Positions 46,501-61,500 of a DNA stretch of 64,000 nt are shown in pieces. Each line of letters starts with the position of its first letter. Positions within the stretch are counted from its first letter, which is position 1. The notes beneath the pieces are model-generated. The model worked only from the letters and a program-made list of their open reading frames with translations, was not told the DNA's origin and ran no database searches. A program made the position numbers and the translations under genes. This DNA comes from Galbula dea (Eukaryota; Chordata; Aves; Piciformes; Galbulidae), in NCBI GenBank assembly GCA_013399015.1, contig VWZX01004903.1, forward strand, positions 1,316,224 to 1,380,223. The letters are read 5' to 3'.

Positions 46501-49500
46501 TGCATCAGTCAGAACAGAGCCCTGGAGAAGAGCTGTTTCTCTCTCCTACTGCTGCTTCCATTCAGAAACTCCTTGACAGGTGTGAACAGAACAGAGGAGC
46601 CCTTACATGTCTTTCTACTGAAGGTCACTGAAATAGTAGATTCTGGGGAAATACTAGTAACATAGAGGAGAATGATAGAGCAGAACATTTTAGGCTCTAT
46701 TTCTTCAGGACTTTTTTTGTTTGTTCATGAAAATACACCCAGTACTTCTAGAAGCATGAAACTGAAGTAAAGTTCTGGAACTTTATATACTTGCAATAGC
46801 AAGTACAAATCTGGGGTACACAATGCAAACAGAAGTAAAAAACTTAAAGTCTTTAGAGTGGTTAGGTAAACAAACAGTCCCCTCTATTCTAACAGCCAAA
46901 ATGAAAGCACAGACTCCTACCTCTGCAAGTTGGTGCTTGTGACCATTCTCTATTTGTACAAGTGACATAATTTTCACCCATCATTTGAAAATTGCTTTCA
47001 CATTCATACTGCACTCTGGCACCAGGCAGATACCTCTTCTGTTGAGTGCTTGTAATATAAGCATGGGGAATTTCAGGTGCAGCTCCACAGCTAATATCTG
47101 AAAAGAGAGGTGCATTTAAGAACAGTAATATGACAGTCATAGAACATTGTACTCCCAAGCACCAGTACACCTGAGGAGCAAAAATGGTTTGCATATACAA
47201 TATGATTTCTGTCTACAGTGGCTAGAAAAAGAAAAGGGATTGCAGAGATCAGCCCAATGTGCAGATTGGTGCTGTATAGCACTGTGTGCCAAAGAACTAG
47301 AGAGCAATTTCTTTACTATTTGAAGGCAACTTTCAGTAATGGACATTCTTAGTGACGTAAAAATAAGAGATGTTACCCTACTAGTTATCTACTTTGCAGG
47401 CAGCCTCCATTCCTCCATAACCCTCTGTCTTGATTTCAGTAGAGAGCTAAGTTTCAGCTACTAGCTTCAGCCCACAGGGGAAACAATTTCTTTGTTCATC
47501 TACCCTACTTGTTGTTTCCCAAGAGCCAGAAAATAGGTGTTGCAACAAGCCATTCAAAGCAAGTCACCTATTGGCTCTATTGGTCCGACTCACCCGCCTG
47601 CCTGAGTTGACATTGTTTTAATTTGCAGCATGAAAGTCTAAGCAGGATAGTAGACTACTTAGAAATAACACCTATACCTTCACAGAAGGGTGGAGCTGTC
47701 CAATTTCCTTCTCTGCAAATTATTTCAGGGGTACCAACAATCAGGAACCCTGCATCACACTGGTAGCGAATTGTTTCACCAGGCTCATAAATTTCCTTGT
47801 TTCTGCCTTCCATTTGAGCATTGGCAACTTTTGGAATACTTCCACATGACATTTCTGAAAAGACATAGAAAGTTGATGCTTGTGCTAATGTGATACACAT
47901 AGAATGAGTGTAATCTTTCCACCAAACAGATGCTTTAGAGAGCTTTTTCTAACATCAGCATAGTCATCCACTGCCAGTGGCTTTTATATAAAACATAGTG
48001 TATGAAAGACAATGTAAGTCAATCCCCTAAACAGGCAGGGACTTCTGTCACTGGAATATTTAGATCCTGTTTCTAACCATGCCAGAAAATTTTAATAAAG
48101 ACGTCTGTCCTTTACTGCCCTGGTTTCATCACGGAAGCACCAAAGCAATTCCTAGTCACTGGTGGGTCCTGCAGGAAACAGAGGCTTCATAGAAACATCA
48201 TCACATTTGGAAAGGACATTCAAGATCATCAAGTCCAACCAATAAATTATTTGGTTTGATTATGAGGATATGCCCAGGCCCCACCTGGCAGAGACACGAA
48301 ATAAACAAAGATTGCAAGAATGCAAAGAAATATTTAAAAACTAAACTGCATTCAAAAAGTCAGTCTTGCATCCAATCAGGCTGAAGACATCCATGAGGGA
48401 TGATACGATTCCACAGCAAAATATGGAGTTACTGGCCCTTACTAGTCAACCTGCAGTTTAAAATGCTTCCCAATTTCATTTCTAAATGCACTTCAAAAAA
48501 AGGGGTATTTTGTATTACCCAAACATGTAGGAGCTAAAGTCCAATTTCCCATAGAACAAGTTATCTCCAATGGTCCATCTAACATGTATCCAGAACGAGA
48601 AACATACTTCAGTCTAGCACCAGCCAGATAAATTGTTTTCCCTTCTTTCTGAATTTTTAAGTTTTGATTCTCCAGTCTGGGAACATCAGCACATTCTACA
48701 GGTTGTGGTGGCAGACATGGGCTTTCTAAAAAACAAAACAAAACAAAAAAACAGAAACCACAAATAATAATGCAAGACAATTAATATTCCAATGATATAT
48801 GCCATCTAAAAGTGAGAGGGAAAAAAGTATTATCAGCCAAATATAAATTAAATGGCTCGAAAGGAAGACGAAGAAATATCTAAGATACACAAACTGAATT
48901 GTCTTTGTTCTTTTCATCCTACATGGGTTTTCTGTCTTTTCCTTTGAACCATTTTCCAACTCATACCAATGAGATACAGTTAGAGCTTAGCATCAAGAAC
49001 AGGTAAAATTTCATAGGCAGAGAAATAGAAGACATATTATCTTGGTTTTGGGGTACTGAAAGTGAGTTTCTAGAATGGTAGCTATTAAATTTTTCCACCA
49101 TTAATAAAGTTGTATCAATGTTGTGAGCAGTTTTGTGATCACACAATGAAAAGGAAAAGAACAGAAATTATGAAGTATTACTTCAGTAATAGTTGTTCTA
49201 TGAAGAGTTTCTTAATTTCTCTTTGCTATTCTTCTCTATGTCTGCCACTTATCAGCAGAAATGGAGACTCACAGGCAATACAAATGAAGAGACACCATGT
49301 GGCATCAGAATTTTGCAGCTTAAAAATACGGACGTGGTTGGTATGTTGTATACATCAGCCATCAGCTGGCAGCTAACATTTTCCCAGTGCTCAGCTATTC
49401 ATTTCTGGAAACACTTTTTTCTTCCTCTTAATGAACTGCTGCCTACAAGTTTCCACCTGCATTAGTAATATTTTAACAATTAGATTACAGATTCCTCAGC

Positions 49501-52500
49501 ATTTCTTAGAAGAGATGACCTGAGTTATGCTGTATCATTTATACTCCTATTGCAGGAAGAAGCCACAAAAAGAAAAGGAGAAAAATCAAGAAAGAATAAA
49601 AGTGAAGAAAACCAAAGATTGCTACTACTACAACTAACTAATTAATACTACTGATTTTTTTTTCACCAGGATACTATTAAAGGCCTCCAGTAAAAACTGA
49701 GACTCCACTCTGTAATATATGAAACAAGTAAGCACACAACTCTTGAGGGACTACCTGGAAGTTTTATATGCCATCTTAGATTAGTCTGTGTAAATAAAAC
49801 CTTACTGTCCAGTAGCTGGTTAACTTCAGCAGCTTACATTCTATTGCTTTTCTGCAGTTACCTGTTCACGATAATCTTAACATAATACCTACCTCCTGCT
49901 ACTGCTGACTACAAATGCATAGCACGGAGATCAAAAATAAATAGAAAGAAAACAATCCACTACTGACCCACGCAGTGAGGTGGTGATTGCCATTTTCCTT
50001 CTGTACATGTTATTTCATCTGTACCAATGAGGAGGAAACCTTTTGGACATGAATAAGCTATTTTACTCCCATGCTTGTTATTACTTCCAGCTGTTATCTG
50101 TTGAGCACCAGGCACCTGAGGTGGAGGAGGGCATGTATTCTCCTCAGCTAAGGAGATATGTTATAATAAAACATAAGATAAAGTGTAACAGTTCATCACA
50201 GATTACAACACAAACAACTAAGAAGGCACTGATGTTAGATAATGCTGCAGTGGCTATCTCCAGTTAAACTAATTATGTTAGTGATCTCTAAACCTAGTTA
50301 ACTGTTCAAATGATTCCCATGATTATTCATGACCATTCCTTAGCATATAATCATTTGCATAATAATCACATATATAAGCACGTAAGCATTACTATTTCAA
50401 ACTAGTGACACAGCAATGCTTTAATAAAAGCTTTAATAATGAACATTTGTCCCAACAAAAAAAGAAGAAATTGTATGCAAATATAAAAACATACTTGTAC
50501 ATTCAATCTCTGGTGACCATTTTCCAGACACACAAACTGCCCTTTTAGTACTTTTGTCAGCTGATCTACAGATATAATTTATAACTCCATAGAACCTAGT
50601 CTCCTTTTTTGACGTGGGAAGACGACGATTGTGCACAAGCTCAATATCCTTTGGAAGGACACACTGAGGAGATGGATCTGAAAAAAATCAACAAAAAGAG
50701 ATAAAAATATAGATTTAGTTTAGATAATACATGCATATGCATCCACTGATAAAAAGTTCATTGGTTTCCTAGTGAATGTCCATGTGAAAGTGGTTTTTTT
50801 ATTGACTGTAGTTTGAAGTAACTCCTAAGATTCCTACATTAGAGAAACAGAATGATTTTTTGTTCCAGCTATCTAAAGCGGAGACTATTCCCACTCACAA
50901 AGCAATTATTTTTATGTTGACAGGATCCCTTTTGCTGAGTGCAGTAAATAATATAAAACTAAACATTCTTTTCATCCCTAAAACCTTTTATTGCCTGTAG
51001 AATCAGAGGCATAAAGGAAGTACTACTCCTAAGTGAATATGTATCAGGTATCAATTTTCTGTAGAATCATATCTAAGCTATAACCAGGTCTTGGGTCCTT
51101 CCCTGGTAATTCTGAGAGTCAGAACACAAGCCACTTGTGAAAGCTAAGCAGACTGTTTTGTCCCAGATTCAATCCTGAACATAACTGTAAATAAAAGTAC
51201 AGGCTACTCAAATCACTGATGAATATAAAATCACTTTTGAAGAAAGGAGGAACCAAGACTTGTATACATTATAAACTGCATTCTGTTAATGATAAGCAAA
51301 GAGCTGGAGTAATTTATCCCAGACAAAACTCCTTCTTGTCTGGCATCACTTTCTTCTTAAATTACTGGCTCTAAAGTTGTTGTTTTTTCCTTTTGCTTAG
51401 TAAAAGGCTTGGTTTTATATCTTTTTAAAAGACATTATTTCATTCAATTTATGCACTGCAAAACTAAATGGGAAGATGAGAAAAAAAGCCCTACTGATCA
51501 GAAATGAAATGGACTAATCCACATAAAAATGGTGAAGATTGGATAATCCTTGCACACTGTGGCTATTAATAGTATTTTTAATTCCCAGTAGGATTTTAAA
51601 AATGCAAAGTAGTATGCAGAGACATAAAACTACAAGTAATTAAAACAACAGGCACACTACTATGTTACAGGTATGGCCCAAGGCTTCTGAAGGGTGTTAC
51701 CAGGAGAACACTGGGAAATGGGAAAAAGCCCCTGTGCACCAAAGACATACCCCCATACTTGATTATCTACTGTGCAAGTGTCCGTTTCCTTCCCCAAACC
51801 TACTCAAAGTACTTACAAAGTTGCAGATACAGTCTTTTCAGGGTGAAGGTCATGTTCACATTTGAAAGAGGAGTTAATGAAAAATAATTGACATGCATAA
51901 AACTACAGTATCTCTGCCTACATATTGATTGCTGAAGTCCTTGAAATTTTGAATAGACCTATGTTATGCTCATATCTGAACTATTATGGAAATAGATTAC
52001 CTGCACAAAGAGGTAAAGGCTTCCATTCCCCATTAAGACATTTTATAGTAATTCTCTTAGGGCGTTGTTTACATGCACAAGTTACTTCATCACCATGTAA
52101 AAACTGGGCCTGGTCTTTCTGATAAAGAACAAGATTCGGAATAGAGGAAGGTGATCCACATGGCATTTTGTCTTCTGTTGAAAAGAGCAGAAATACTCAA
52201 CAATAATATTGGAGTCACTTACAAGTAGTTGAAAGAAGTAAAATAAAAACAGCTATTATTTGCATTCGGCGAGGCAAACCTACTTCCATTAGTAGTAACA
52301 ACTAAACTTCAACACAGCTGGAGCCCGTATATCTTTTGATCAGTTTACTAAATCCCCCTTCTATTTTTCCCCTTCTTTTCCATCACTGTGGTAACTCCAC
52401 AGAATACAACACAAGTAGTTTCAGCTAACATTAGTTTCCCAAACTGTTTTTCATTGGCACATAAACGCTAAAGTGTAAGAAAACCTTCATTTAATCCAAC

Positions 52501-55500
52501 TCACCTGGATCCCTTATTCTGATCAGTTATAATTATATTTGAATATACACCTATACATTTGTAATGTGCAGTTCCACTTAGAGGGCTGCAGCGCTGTCAC
52601 CTCTCCATAACAGCAGCTCTGGTTTTGGGTTCTCAGCCTGCTCTTAAAATGGGAGAGGGAAGACCCATGACGAACTCAAAAAACTGAATTTGAACCACCC
52701 TGCCCTCAAGTGTGGACCATTCTTCTGTCAACCTGTTCTTCAAAACTATTCTTACTGGATCAAGGATTGAAAAGATGTAAGATCCATGCTGCACCTTTTT
52801 AAACTACCAGTGCTGCTCATGGAAGATGTGTCAGGATGCATATGTATAGGGACAGAGTAAACCTGTCTGTAAACCCCACTATTTATTTGTTCTGCTTTTG
52901 GATCTGTCCTGTACCACAATGAAAGCCCTGAATTATTTTCTGTATTTACAGATTTTTCAGCTTTATTTCATTCTATCTCAAATCTGGACTGTCTTAACAC
53001 GACAAATTGTTGTTTTGTACAAGCACTGTTTAAGTCCTGTCATTGACATTCATATTCTTAGGTTTGAGGTACACTACCTAACGACATGCACAGAATGTGG
53101 GTGCTTTTGCTTAGGCAGCAGACTTAACTGTAGAGCTATTCACCATTTCAGTATCAGGATTATAAAAAAACCCCCTGTTGCACATGTCTGACTGTGTCCT
53201 AGGGAAGACAGCAACATACATAATGCATTCACACTCATCCTGTTTGTAGCCCTGGGCCCCAGTAACATATAGTATTGCCACTGCTAAGAAGAGGCCACAG
53301 AGTTTCTACCAGGCTTGCAAGGCCTCAGGATAGGGTCTTACCAGGCTTACTTTGTCAGAACCTGTCCTGACCCACCTGGAGACTCAGTTTTACTTATTTT
53401 AGCTGCAACAGCAATTTTTCTAGTGACCAGGTTATAGCTACTTTATTTTACTTTTAGTTATCTCTGTATGGCACAGCCACAGTTTTATATACAAAGTATT
53501 AACAAGATTTTAGTCTCTGTAGAGTAATTATGACTAATACAATGATGCAGGTCAATACAAGGCTGACATGGTAACAGAGTCCTTGAGAAGTGGGGACAGA
53601 GGTTGGGTGTGGCACAGTAGAGGCACAAGATGGTAAGAGACAGGGTATAGTCTAGCACAGCAGCACTATGAATAGCTCAAAAAAGGCCAGCTTAAACACA
53701 CAGAATCACACATAGGATGTCCTGAGTTGCAAGGGACCCATAAGGATCATCGAGTCCAACTCCTATAGGCAAAGGACAACCCCAAAGTCACACTTGTCCA
53801 AGTGCTTCTTAAACATTGTGAGAGTTGGGGCCATGACAGCCTCCCTGAGGAGCCTATTCCAGTGCTCCACGACTCTCTGGGTAAAGAATCTTTTCCTAAC
53901 ATCTAGCCTAAACCTCCCCTGGCACAGCTTCATGCCATTCTCCCGGGTCCTGTCGCTGGTCACCAGAGAGAAGAGGTCAGCATCCACCCCTCTCTCTCTG
54001 GTGAGTAAGTTATACACAGCGATGAGGTCTCCCCTTAGTCTCCTCTTCTCTAGTCTGAACAGACCAAGCGACTTCAGCCTTTCCTCATAAGTTTTCCCCT
54101 CCAAGCCCTTCACCACCCTTGTGGCCCTCCTCTGGACGCTTTCCAACAATTTGATATCCTTCTTGTACTTATGGAGCCCTGTGGAGGCCTAGAGCTGTCT
54201 CTAAAAACTGATTTTAGGTGTAACATAAAGAACAAGGAAAAAATATCTAACATATTTAAAATGCACTTAATATATCTAACTCAAGACTTGTGACCAGTGA
54301 AAAAGGACAAGGTATAAAAGCATGCTATGCTAGCAAACATAAAAATTACCCCAAGTAGATCCTGTAAGGAAGAAGGGGAAATTATCAGCATCAATGTCTA
54401 ATCCCTCCCAGAGAATGACTTGAGATACTCATAATTTTCTGTAACTTCCCTCCAGAACACACTAGACGGAACCCACTGACTTTAGGGCCCAAAGAGGCAA
54501 TGAAAGGGTGAGCATAAAACCAGAAAAAGGGGTAAATAAGAGAATGTGTGTGTATAACTTTTATAATTCTATAAGATAAATTGCTTGTATTACTTAGAAA
54601 ATAAATACATAATATATAAAGAATAATTATAACTATATACATAATAGAGAATATCTTTCTTTTCCTATAATAATTTGATCTGTTCTCACAATCCTTTGAT
54701 TGGACTATTAAGATTTCAATTATACTACTAATAAAGTTTTGGCTTTACATATAGTGTATGTTCATTTTTCATCCATAACATGATTTTTACTGTAGCATAC
54801 TATATCTGCAAATATGTAATTTTAGTTGTGAAAATATCTGTGAAGCATTAGCTTACAGTGAATTACAGACTTCTCACAAGTAAGAGTTCTATAGATTACC
54901 AATGCAAGAGGGAGGAGACGACCATTTCCCATCAATACATTCTGTTTCCTTTGATCCAACCAATTTAAATTCATCGCTGCATTCATATTGCTTTCTGTCA
55001 CCATGCTGATACTGTTCCATCAAGTCACCAACAATACTTCCATTGGTAATCTCAGGTGGGGGTCCACAGCCGCTGACGCTCACTGAAATGAAGAAATCAA
55101 ACCTATACTCTGAACTCAGGATTTTTAGCACATTTTTGTGTTAAATGAAACATAAAATACATTGGATTTATTGTTTAAAGTTAAGAAAAAACAGTAGAAC
55201 AGATTAAACAGGTCACTGCTTTATGTTTTTGAATATCTAGGTTCTGGTTGGGCTGAAGATTAGAAAGAGATATGTGTGACCCTGCCTTGCTCTGCTGTCT
55301 TACTTCCATGTACTGTCATTTGCCTGCTATGGTAAAAGAAGTGGTTGATAAAATCAACCCAGTTTTAAGAACAAAACACTATGAAATCCAAAGAGGACAA
55401 GTTCCTGCCCTTTTCAAGACAAAGATAGGATAATTGTTCTTGGGAGCAAGGCTAGTTTATAGAAGGTGTCTTCAGGACCTAGGACCCATCTCGTACTACA

Positions 55501-58500
55501 ATAAAGTTAACAAAAGGATTACCTTTACACACAGGTGGTGGTGGAAACCATCCAAAGTAATAGCACTGAGTAGAGGCAGGTCCCACTCTTATGTAATTGT
55601 TTGTGCAGGTAAATTTCACAACATCTCCATTGCGGTATTTACCTCTCTTGGGAGAAAAATCTCCATTGGACAAAGTCAGCATTTCACATTCTATTGCTAC
55701 AAAGAGAAAATATTTTAACATATAGTGTACACCTTACAGGAAATACATGAAATGCTACTAATTAGAACTAAACCAAATAAGATCTTAAAGGAAAAAGCTT
55801 CACAAGGTGTATACAGAGTTACACTGATTAGCAAACGCAACAATATTTACCGAGACATTGGGGTGTTGGACTCCATTCACCATTTATGTCACACCTTGTG
55901 GTAGCAGTTGGAGTATTATTTGCAGTTAGATATCCCTCCGAACATGCATACTCTATGGTATCTTCAGGCATGAACACAGTTTTATTTGCATGGTAATTCA
56001 AAATGTCCAAATGAGGTGTTTTACATGATTCTGCAGCATAAAAGAAAGTTAGTGCATTTTGTGATCCAGAAACACTGTCTTCTGGAAGCATCATTTCTGT
56101 AGGTGCTTTACTGTGTGTTAGTCTACAGAACTACTTAGAATATTTGAAATATTAAAAATTCTGCATTGCCAGAATATGAATGTAGAATAACATACATAGC
56201 ACACTCACGTAATATTGCATTAATTTTTCAGAAATATGTGTCTAGGAGTAATATCTAGCACAAATATGTCTTCCTTAGATTCACTTCCATTCCTTCTACT
56301 ACAAATTATTATTAATGGTGTCATAGCAAATAGTTTATACTCCTGTTCCCCATAGTCATTTGTGAGGGGTCAAAAGACTTTGCTAATCTAGATGACAAAA
56401 ATCTGAGTACGTAGGACACTATGTCTATTCCAGTGGCAATCATAAGAAGCTCTGAAACCTTGTGCTACTCACTGATGCACTTTGGAGGTGGAGTCCAGCC
56501 ATTCTCTAGACAATGTATCTCTCCTGTTTCTTCTCCTTCTGGAGTTACAAAGCCAGTATGACATCTATAGGTGACCATCTCCTGTAAACCAAATGTTTGC
56601 TTTCCCAACGTGAAATAACCATTGTCAAAATTGACATTTTGGCATCTTTCTGAAAGAGATATACAGAATTTCTTCCAAGTAAAATACTGTTAAACCACAT
56701 GCTTGTCAGACATAAGAAGGAAGACAAATGAAGCAGCAGAAGGATTTAGAATATTTTCAGGTGCACATGAATTTTTGCTTCTGCATTGAATTCTCTTCCT
56801 GGGGGACAACTGAAAAGTGAAAAGTCAAAGTTCACAGTTACCAACTCATGCAGCATGAACAGGGGTGGACAAGAGTTTGATCTGCAGCAATCCTTCCGTT
56901 TTCCAAAATGGTATGCCTACATTTGATCTTCTCTAGAAATGAAATTCATGTTGGGCATGCACAGCAGTGTGTATAAAGAGGACTTCCTGTCCATTTCACA
57001 AGGTGGAGCACACCAGAGACCACAAGGATGTGCAGGAACCACCTCAGTTCTACCAAAAAGAAATCACTCAGAGTGCACATGCTGCAGGACCAAAGCAAAT
57101 TTGCATCAAAGGACCCCTTTTGCCCATTAAAATACTCATACAGGCACACCAAGTGTTGTAAGTGATTTCATATCACTTGGAATATGTTGTTTAAGCCAGC
57201 CCAAATGGATGGAAAACCATTGTCTCCTTTGGTTGTTACAGTCTTGTATTCTGAAAGAAAACTTCCACAGTATGCTAAAATCTTTACTATCAAATCATTC
57301 TGTGAAGGAGTTTCTTCATGGTAAGAAATTAACACTACACAAATAGCAATATTTGTGAATTAGAGAGAGAAGAAAGATAAAGAAAATAAAGATATGGGAA
57401 AAAAACGACCCAAGTTTGAGGAACACTAGAATCATTTGAATGTTGGGCGCAGAGGTAATGATACTTCAGTGCAAAAAAACTTGTTTCACATCACATTTTT
57501 TGGTGTTTATATCAGTGATTATTATTATTGCCTAACACTAGGAATCATAGAATGTTATTTTGCTTCTCATGACTGTGCCAAAATCTCAGTGGGTGGCCGT
57601 CCAAAACATTCTATGGTCAGTGTCTCTATCAGGGTAGAATTGTTTCCTAAAAAAAATATTTTTACAGTCTAAGAAAAGTTAGGTTGAATTATTTCTTTTG
57701 TCCATGTGAAATAACATTTAAAGTTCCTGTGAAACATTTTAGCAATTTCAGCCTTGGTGCAAGTAAGAAACAAAACCCAAAAATAGAGTTAGGAGAAGTA
57801 ACCTTCCTATTTCTCCCTCTTTCAGCATGATGCCAACTGGCAAGGAAGCAAGAGAAAAAAAGATCTGGCGGCATTATGAGAGGCTGAAAGGAGACAAACT
57901 GCAGAGTGGCTGCACAAGAGGAATGATTACTACTACTGCACAGCTATGGAATAACAAGATTTCACTACTGGAGACAAAGGGACTCTGCCTCTCATCTCAA
58001 AGCTCACATGCTAGATCCGAATGAGCCGTGGGTGGATGTTTTACAGGGTCACTTTCTGCATGTTTGTATAGCAACTGACTTCAGCAGCATATAGGGACAT
58101 GAGTGCTGCATGAGACAGTTGAGAGAATGACAGCACTGTGTTCCAGCTGTAGAGTGCCTAGACTTAGAGCTACTAAGTGGTGGTAGTGTACTCGTTTTAG
58201 CTAGAAACCTCAACAAAATACAAGCACACTCACTTTTACGGATACATCTTGGTGGAGGTGACCAGCCATCCTTTGTGCATGTGACTTCCCCATCTTCACG
58301 TTCAGTGTAATAGTCATCACTGCAGATGTACTTAGCTCTTTCACCTTCCTTGTAAACCTTCTGTCTTTGTGGGAAATAACCGTTTTCCAGCTGTCTGACA
58401 TAGCATTTTTCTAAAGAAGAAAGGTAAGTACATTTAACCACATCAATTTGTCCAGCAAGAAATGATGTAAATTAACTCTTATGAATACAGTTATTAAAAA

Positions 58501-61500
58501 CCAGGCCTCCAAGTACCTTTCCTGTAGCCTTCAATCCGAAAAAGACATTCATGTCCAATGCTGAATGAAAGCATACTTTGTTTCACTACCCTGAGATAAA
58601 CAAAGTCACTGTATAAAGTGCTCTAGTAAAGTGCTCTAGTGAACATTATTGCTTACCTAGTGTTCATAAATGAGTTCGGCTAATTTTGGTGCATCTAGCA
58701 TCATGTACACTAGCTCTGGTTTGGTCTGCTGTGACTCTAAAAGGTTGATGTTTGCCCCGAGTGATTTTTAGCATATGCCTCCAGGAGATTTTATCACCTC
58801 TGTACAAATGTATCAGCCTCTCAGATCAGCTCTACAGATTTTAGGAACAGCTAGGCACACTGGCTCTACAACATTCTGCACCTCCAAGAGCTCAGGCACA
58901 AGGAAGATGGCTGAAGGAATGTTATAACTCTGTTATCTCAGTAACTGGTCTTTTCCTTCAGGCAGGACTCATGATTTCCTGCACTGAGCACCACTGAAGG
59001 CAACAGGGAAAGATCAACCTTTTCTAATCTACTTCCAAGCCCTACAAGTAGCTAGGAACATTACTGTGACTGAAGAAGTGTGTTAGGAGAGGCGGCTTCA
59101 GCTCACTGCTTTAAATCTGTTTTCTATAGTTCAATTAGTCATTGTATCTGGATTTCTTGTTGATGCCATGCTCACTTTTGGCTTATTGCAAGAGCGTGTC
59201 ACCTTGTCAGCTTCGTATGTTATCTAAATGAACCAGTTAATGGATCTCAGGGGAATCTCTAGACAAAGAGCCCAAACCACAGAAGGAAGAATATATTTAT
59301 AGAGAATAAACTCTCTGTTTGTATATGCAGCTCTCTTAATCTCATGGATAGTTTCGGGAGTAAAGAATCTCCAAAATCCAAAAGCATCGTTTCAGCCTTA
59401 CTCACTTCAGAGTGTCACTTAGCAGCTGACAGTTTGAGCTCTACAGATAAGATGACAGTCTGGGTGCAGCTCCAAGGGTGAACTAAAGTAGTTCTATTTT
59501 AACAAACTGTTCTGTCTTGTGGTTTCTGCTGCACAGACCTTTGATAATTATAACAGAATTGGGTGTAAAATGGAAATGTACTTACTGAGGCATTTTGGCT
59601 CTGGAGACCAGCCTGTTTCAGAACACATTGTTCGACCCCAGTATTCACCATTCGGGGTTGAATAACCATCAGTGCAGTGGTAATCAGCGTGCTGCCCAAA
59701 CCTCATTGGAAAGTAACGGTATCTGTAGAACTCCAAACTTGAACTTAATCTCCCATTTTCTATAACTGGGTACTCACATGGTTTATCTTGAAATAGAATT
59801 GAATAGCAACAACAAAAACACATGCATGAAAAAAAGCTCAGGACACAATTAATTCAGATTCAGCTTCATCATCTGAATGTTTCCTGCAAGTGACAGAATC
59901 AGGACTGCACATCTTGGCAGATCCTACAGAGTGCAGGAACAATCACACTCTGCTTCTGCTGTCTTTGTCAGTGCTTGTGCCTATTTTGCATCCCTCTGAT
60001 TCTATTGCAACCAACAAAAATCCAGTCAATATTCTCAGTGGACTCCAAAGGCTGATCAAACGTAGATTTCATTCTACAGTGAGATGACAGTGTCTTTGTA
60101 GACTGCCTTGACTAAATTTACTATTCTGACTGTGATGGGAGCCCAGACAGCTAGTTCAGATATAGGCGTTGAACTGTGGACTCTTAAAATTGAGACAACT
60201 CTTGTCACCACTTCCATTTGTAACTTTTGTGTTCCTGCATCAAAAGCTCTCCCTAGCTCTTAAATTTTTTATTTTAAAACTGTAGTGTTTTTCTTTTGTT
60301 CTCTCAGTTCCTCAGAAGAACTGACCCTTTTCAGGAACAAGTTAAGGACAGAAGCAGGAGATTCCCAGAAGCTTTCATTCAAGTTTACCCAGGGTCTCCT
60401 ACTTTGCCATGGCAGGTAGGTTCCTCCTGAAGTGCTCTGACCCAGAGCCTACATGCTGGGACAGGGGAGATCGCCCACTGGACAGATCTTTAATAATGAG
60501 TGAAGTGGTCTCAGAATGATACCTGAGTTATAGAAGCCATACACATATACAGAAAAGATTAACCCAGATAAGAATAGTGCACTTTTTGGGAATAGCTCAA
60601 TCATCTTACCCAATGGTTCATTTACAGGACTGGTTTTATCAGAGATTCTCTCACACCCTGTTTTTTAAGTTTTTATTTTATTTTTAGTGATCAAAGAGTA
60701 CTAGATCATGAAATTAATTGCTAAATTATTTATTTGTTAATACTGTGCCTCCTGGGCAAAACTATTATTGTAGTTATGGGAAGTATAAGCTAAGAAAGAG
60801 CTCATCAACAATCAAGATTATCTTGGTTTGATATTTGACAGATTATAATAGGTAGAATAAAACTGTGATTGTTCATAATATACCAACATACAACTAAGTA
60901 AAAATCTAAAGCTGCAATAACTACGACGAAAGACACCTTCCAAAGATTACCTATGTTTTGTTTTGGTTTGGGTACTTTAACACTCACTATGTCCTCTTAT
61001 CTTGACTGGCATGCTACTCCTCATGTGGACCACAAACCTTCCTGACAGGGAGATGACAACAGTACATTTTAACACATATTTTCACAAATACAGTAATAGA
61101 TAATACTTATGTTTATAAACATAATGGAAATGTAGATTATGCCACTGTTTTTACAGCTTATTTTTCCAAACTATCAAATTGATACATCATGAGGAAACAG
61201 AATGAATAAGCAACTCTCATTTCTCATGCTAAGTTTTTCTCCTTATCTCTTTTTCACTGAGATATTTCCCACAAGCCTACATCTTGTGTTTCAATTCATG
61301 AGAGCTACTTACAGACACATTCTGGATCAGGCACCCAGCCATTCTTCGTGCATTCAGATGTGGTTTTCCCAGTCAATGCTTTAAAATGATATCCAGAATT
61401 ACACTGTATTGTAATTATATTTCCTAATTTGTAGCTGTCTTCTTGAGGTCTAAAGTTCCCATTGGTAATTCTTGGAGGAGAGCATAAAATTTCTAAATAA

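Noticed and set aside
53763..54149. A 128-codon minus-strand open frame
   Set aside because: It is the CR1 ORF2 C-terminus, followed by the CR1 3' end. It is a retrotransposon remnant, not a gene of the locus.
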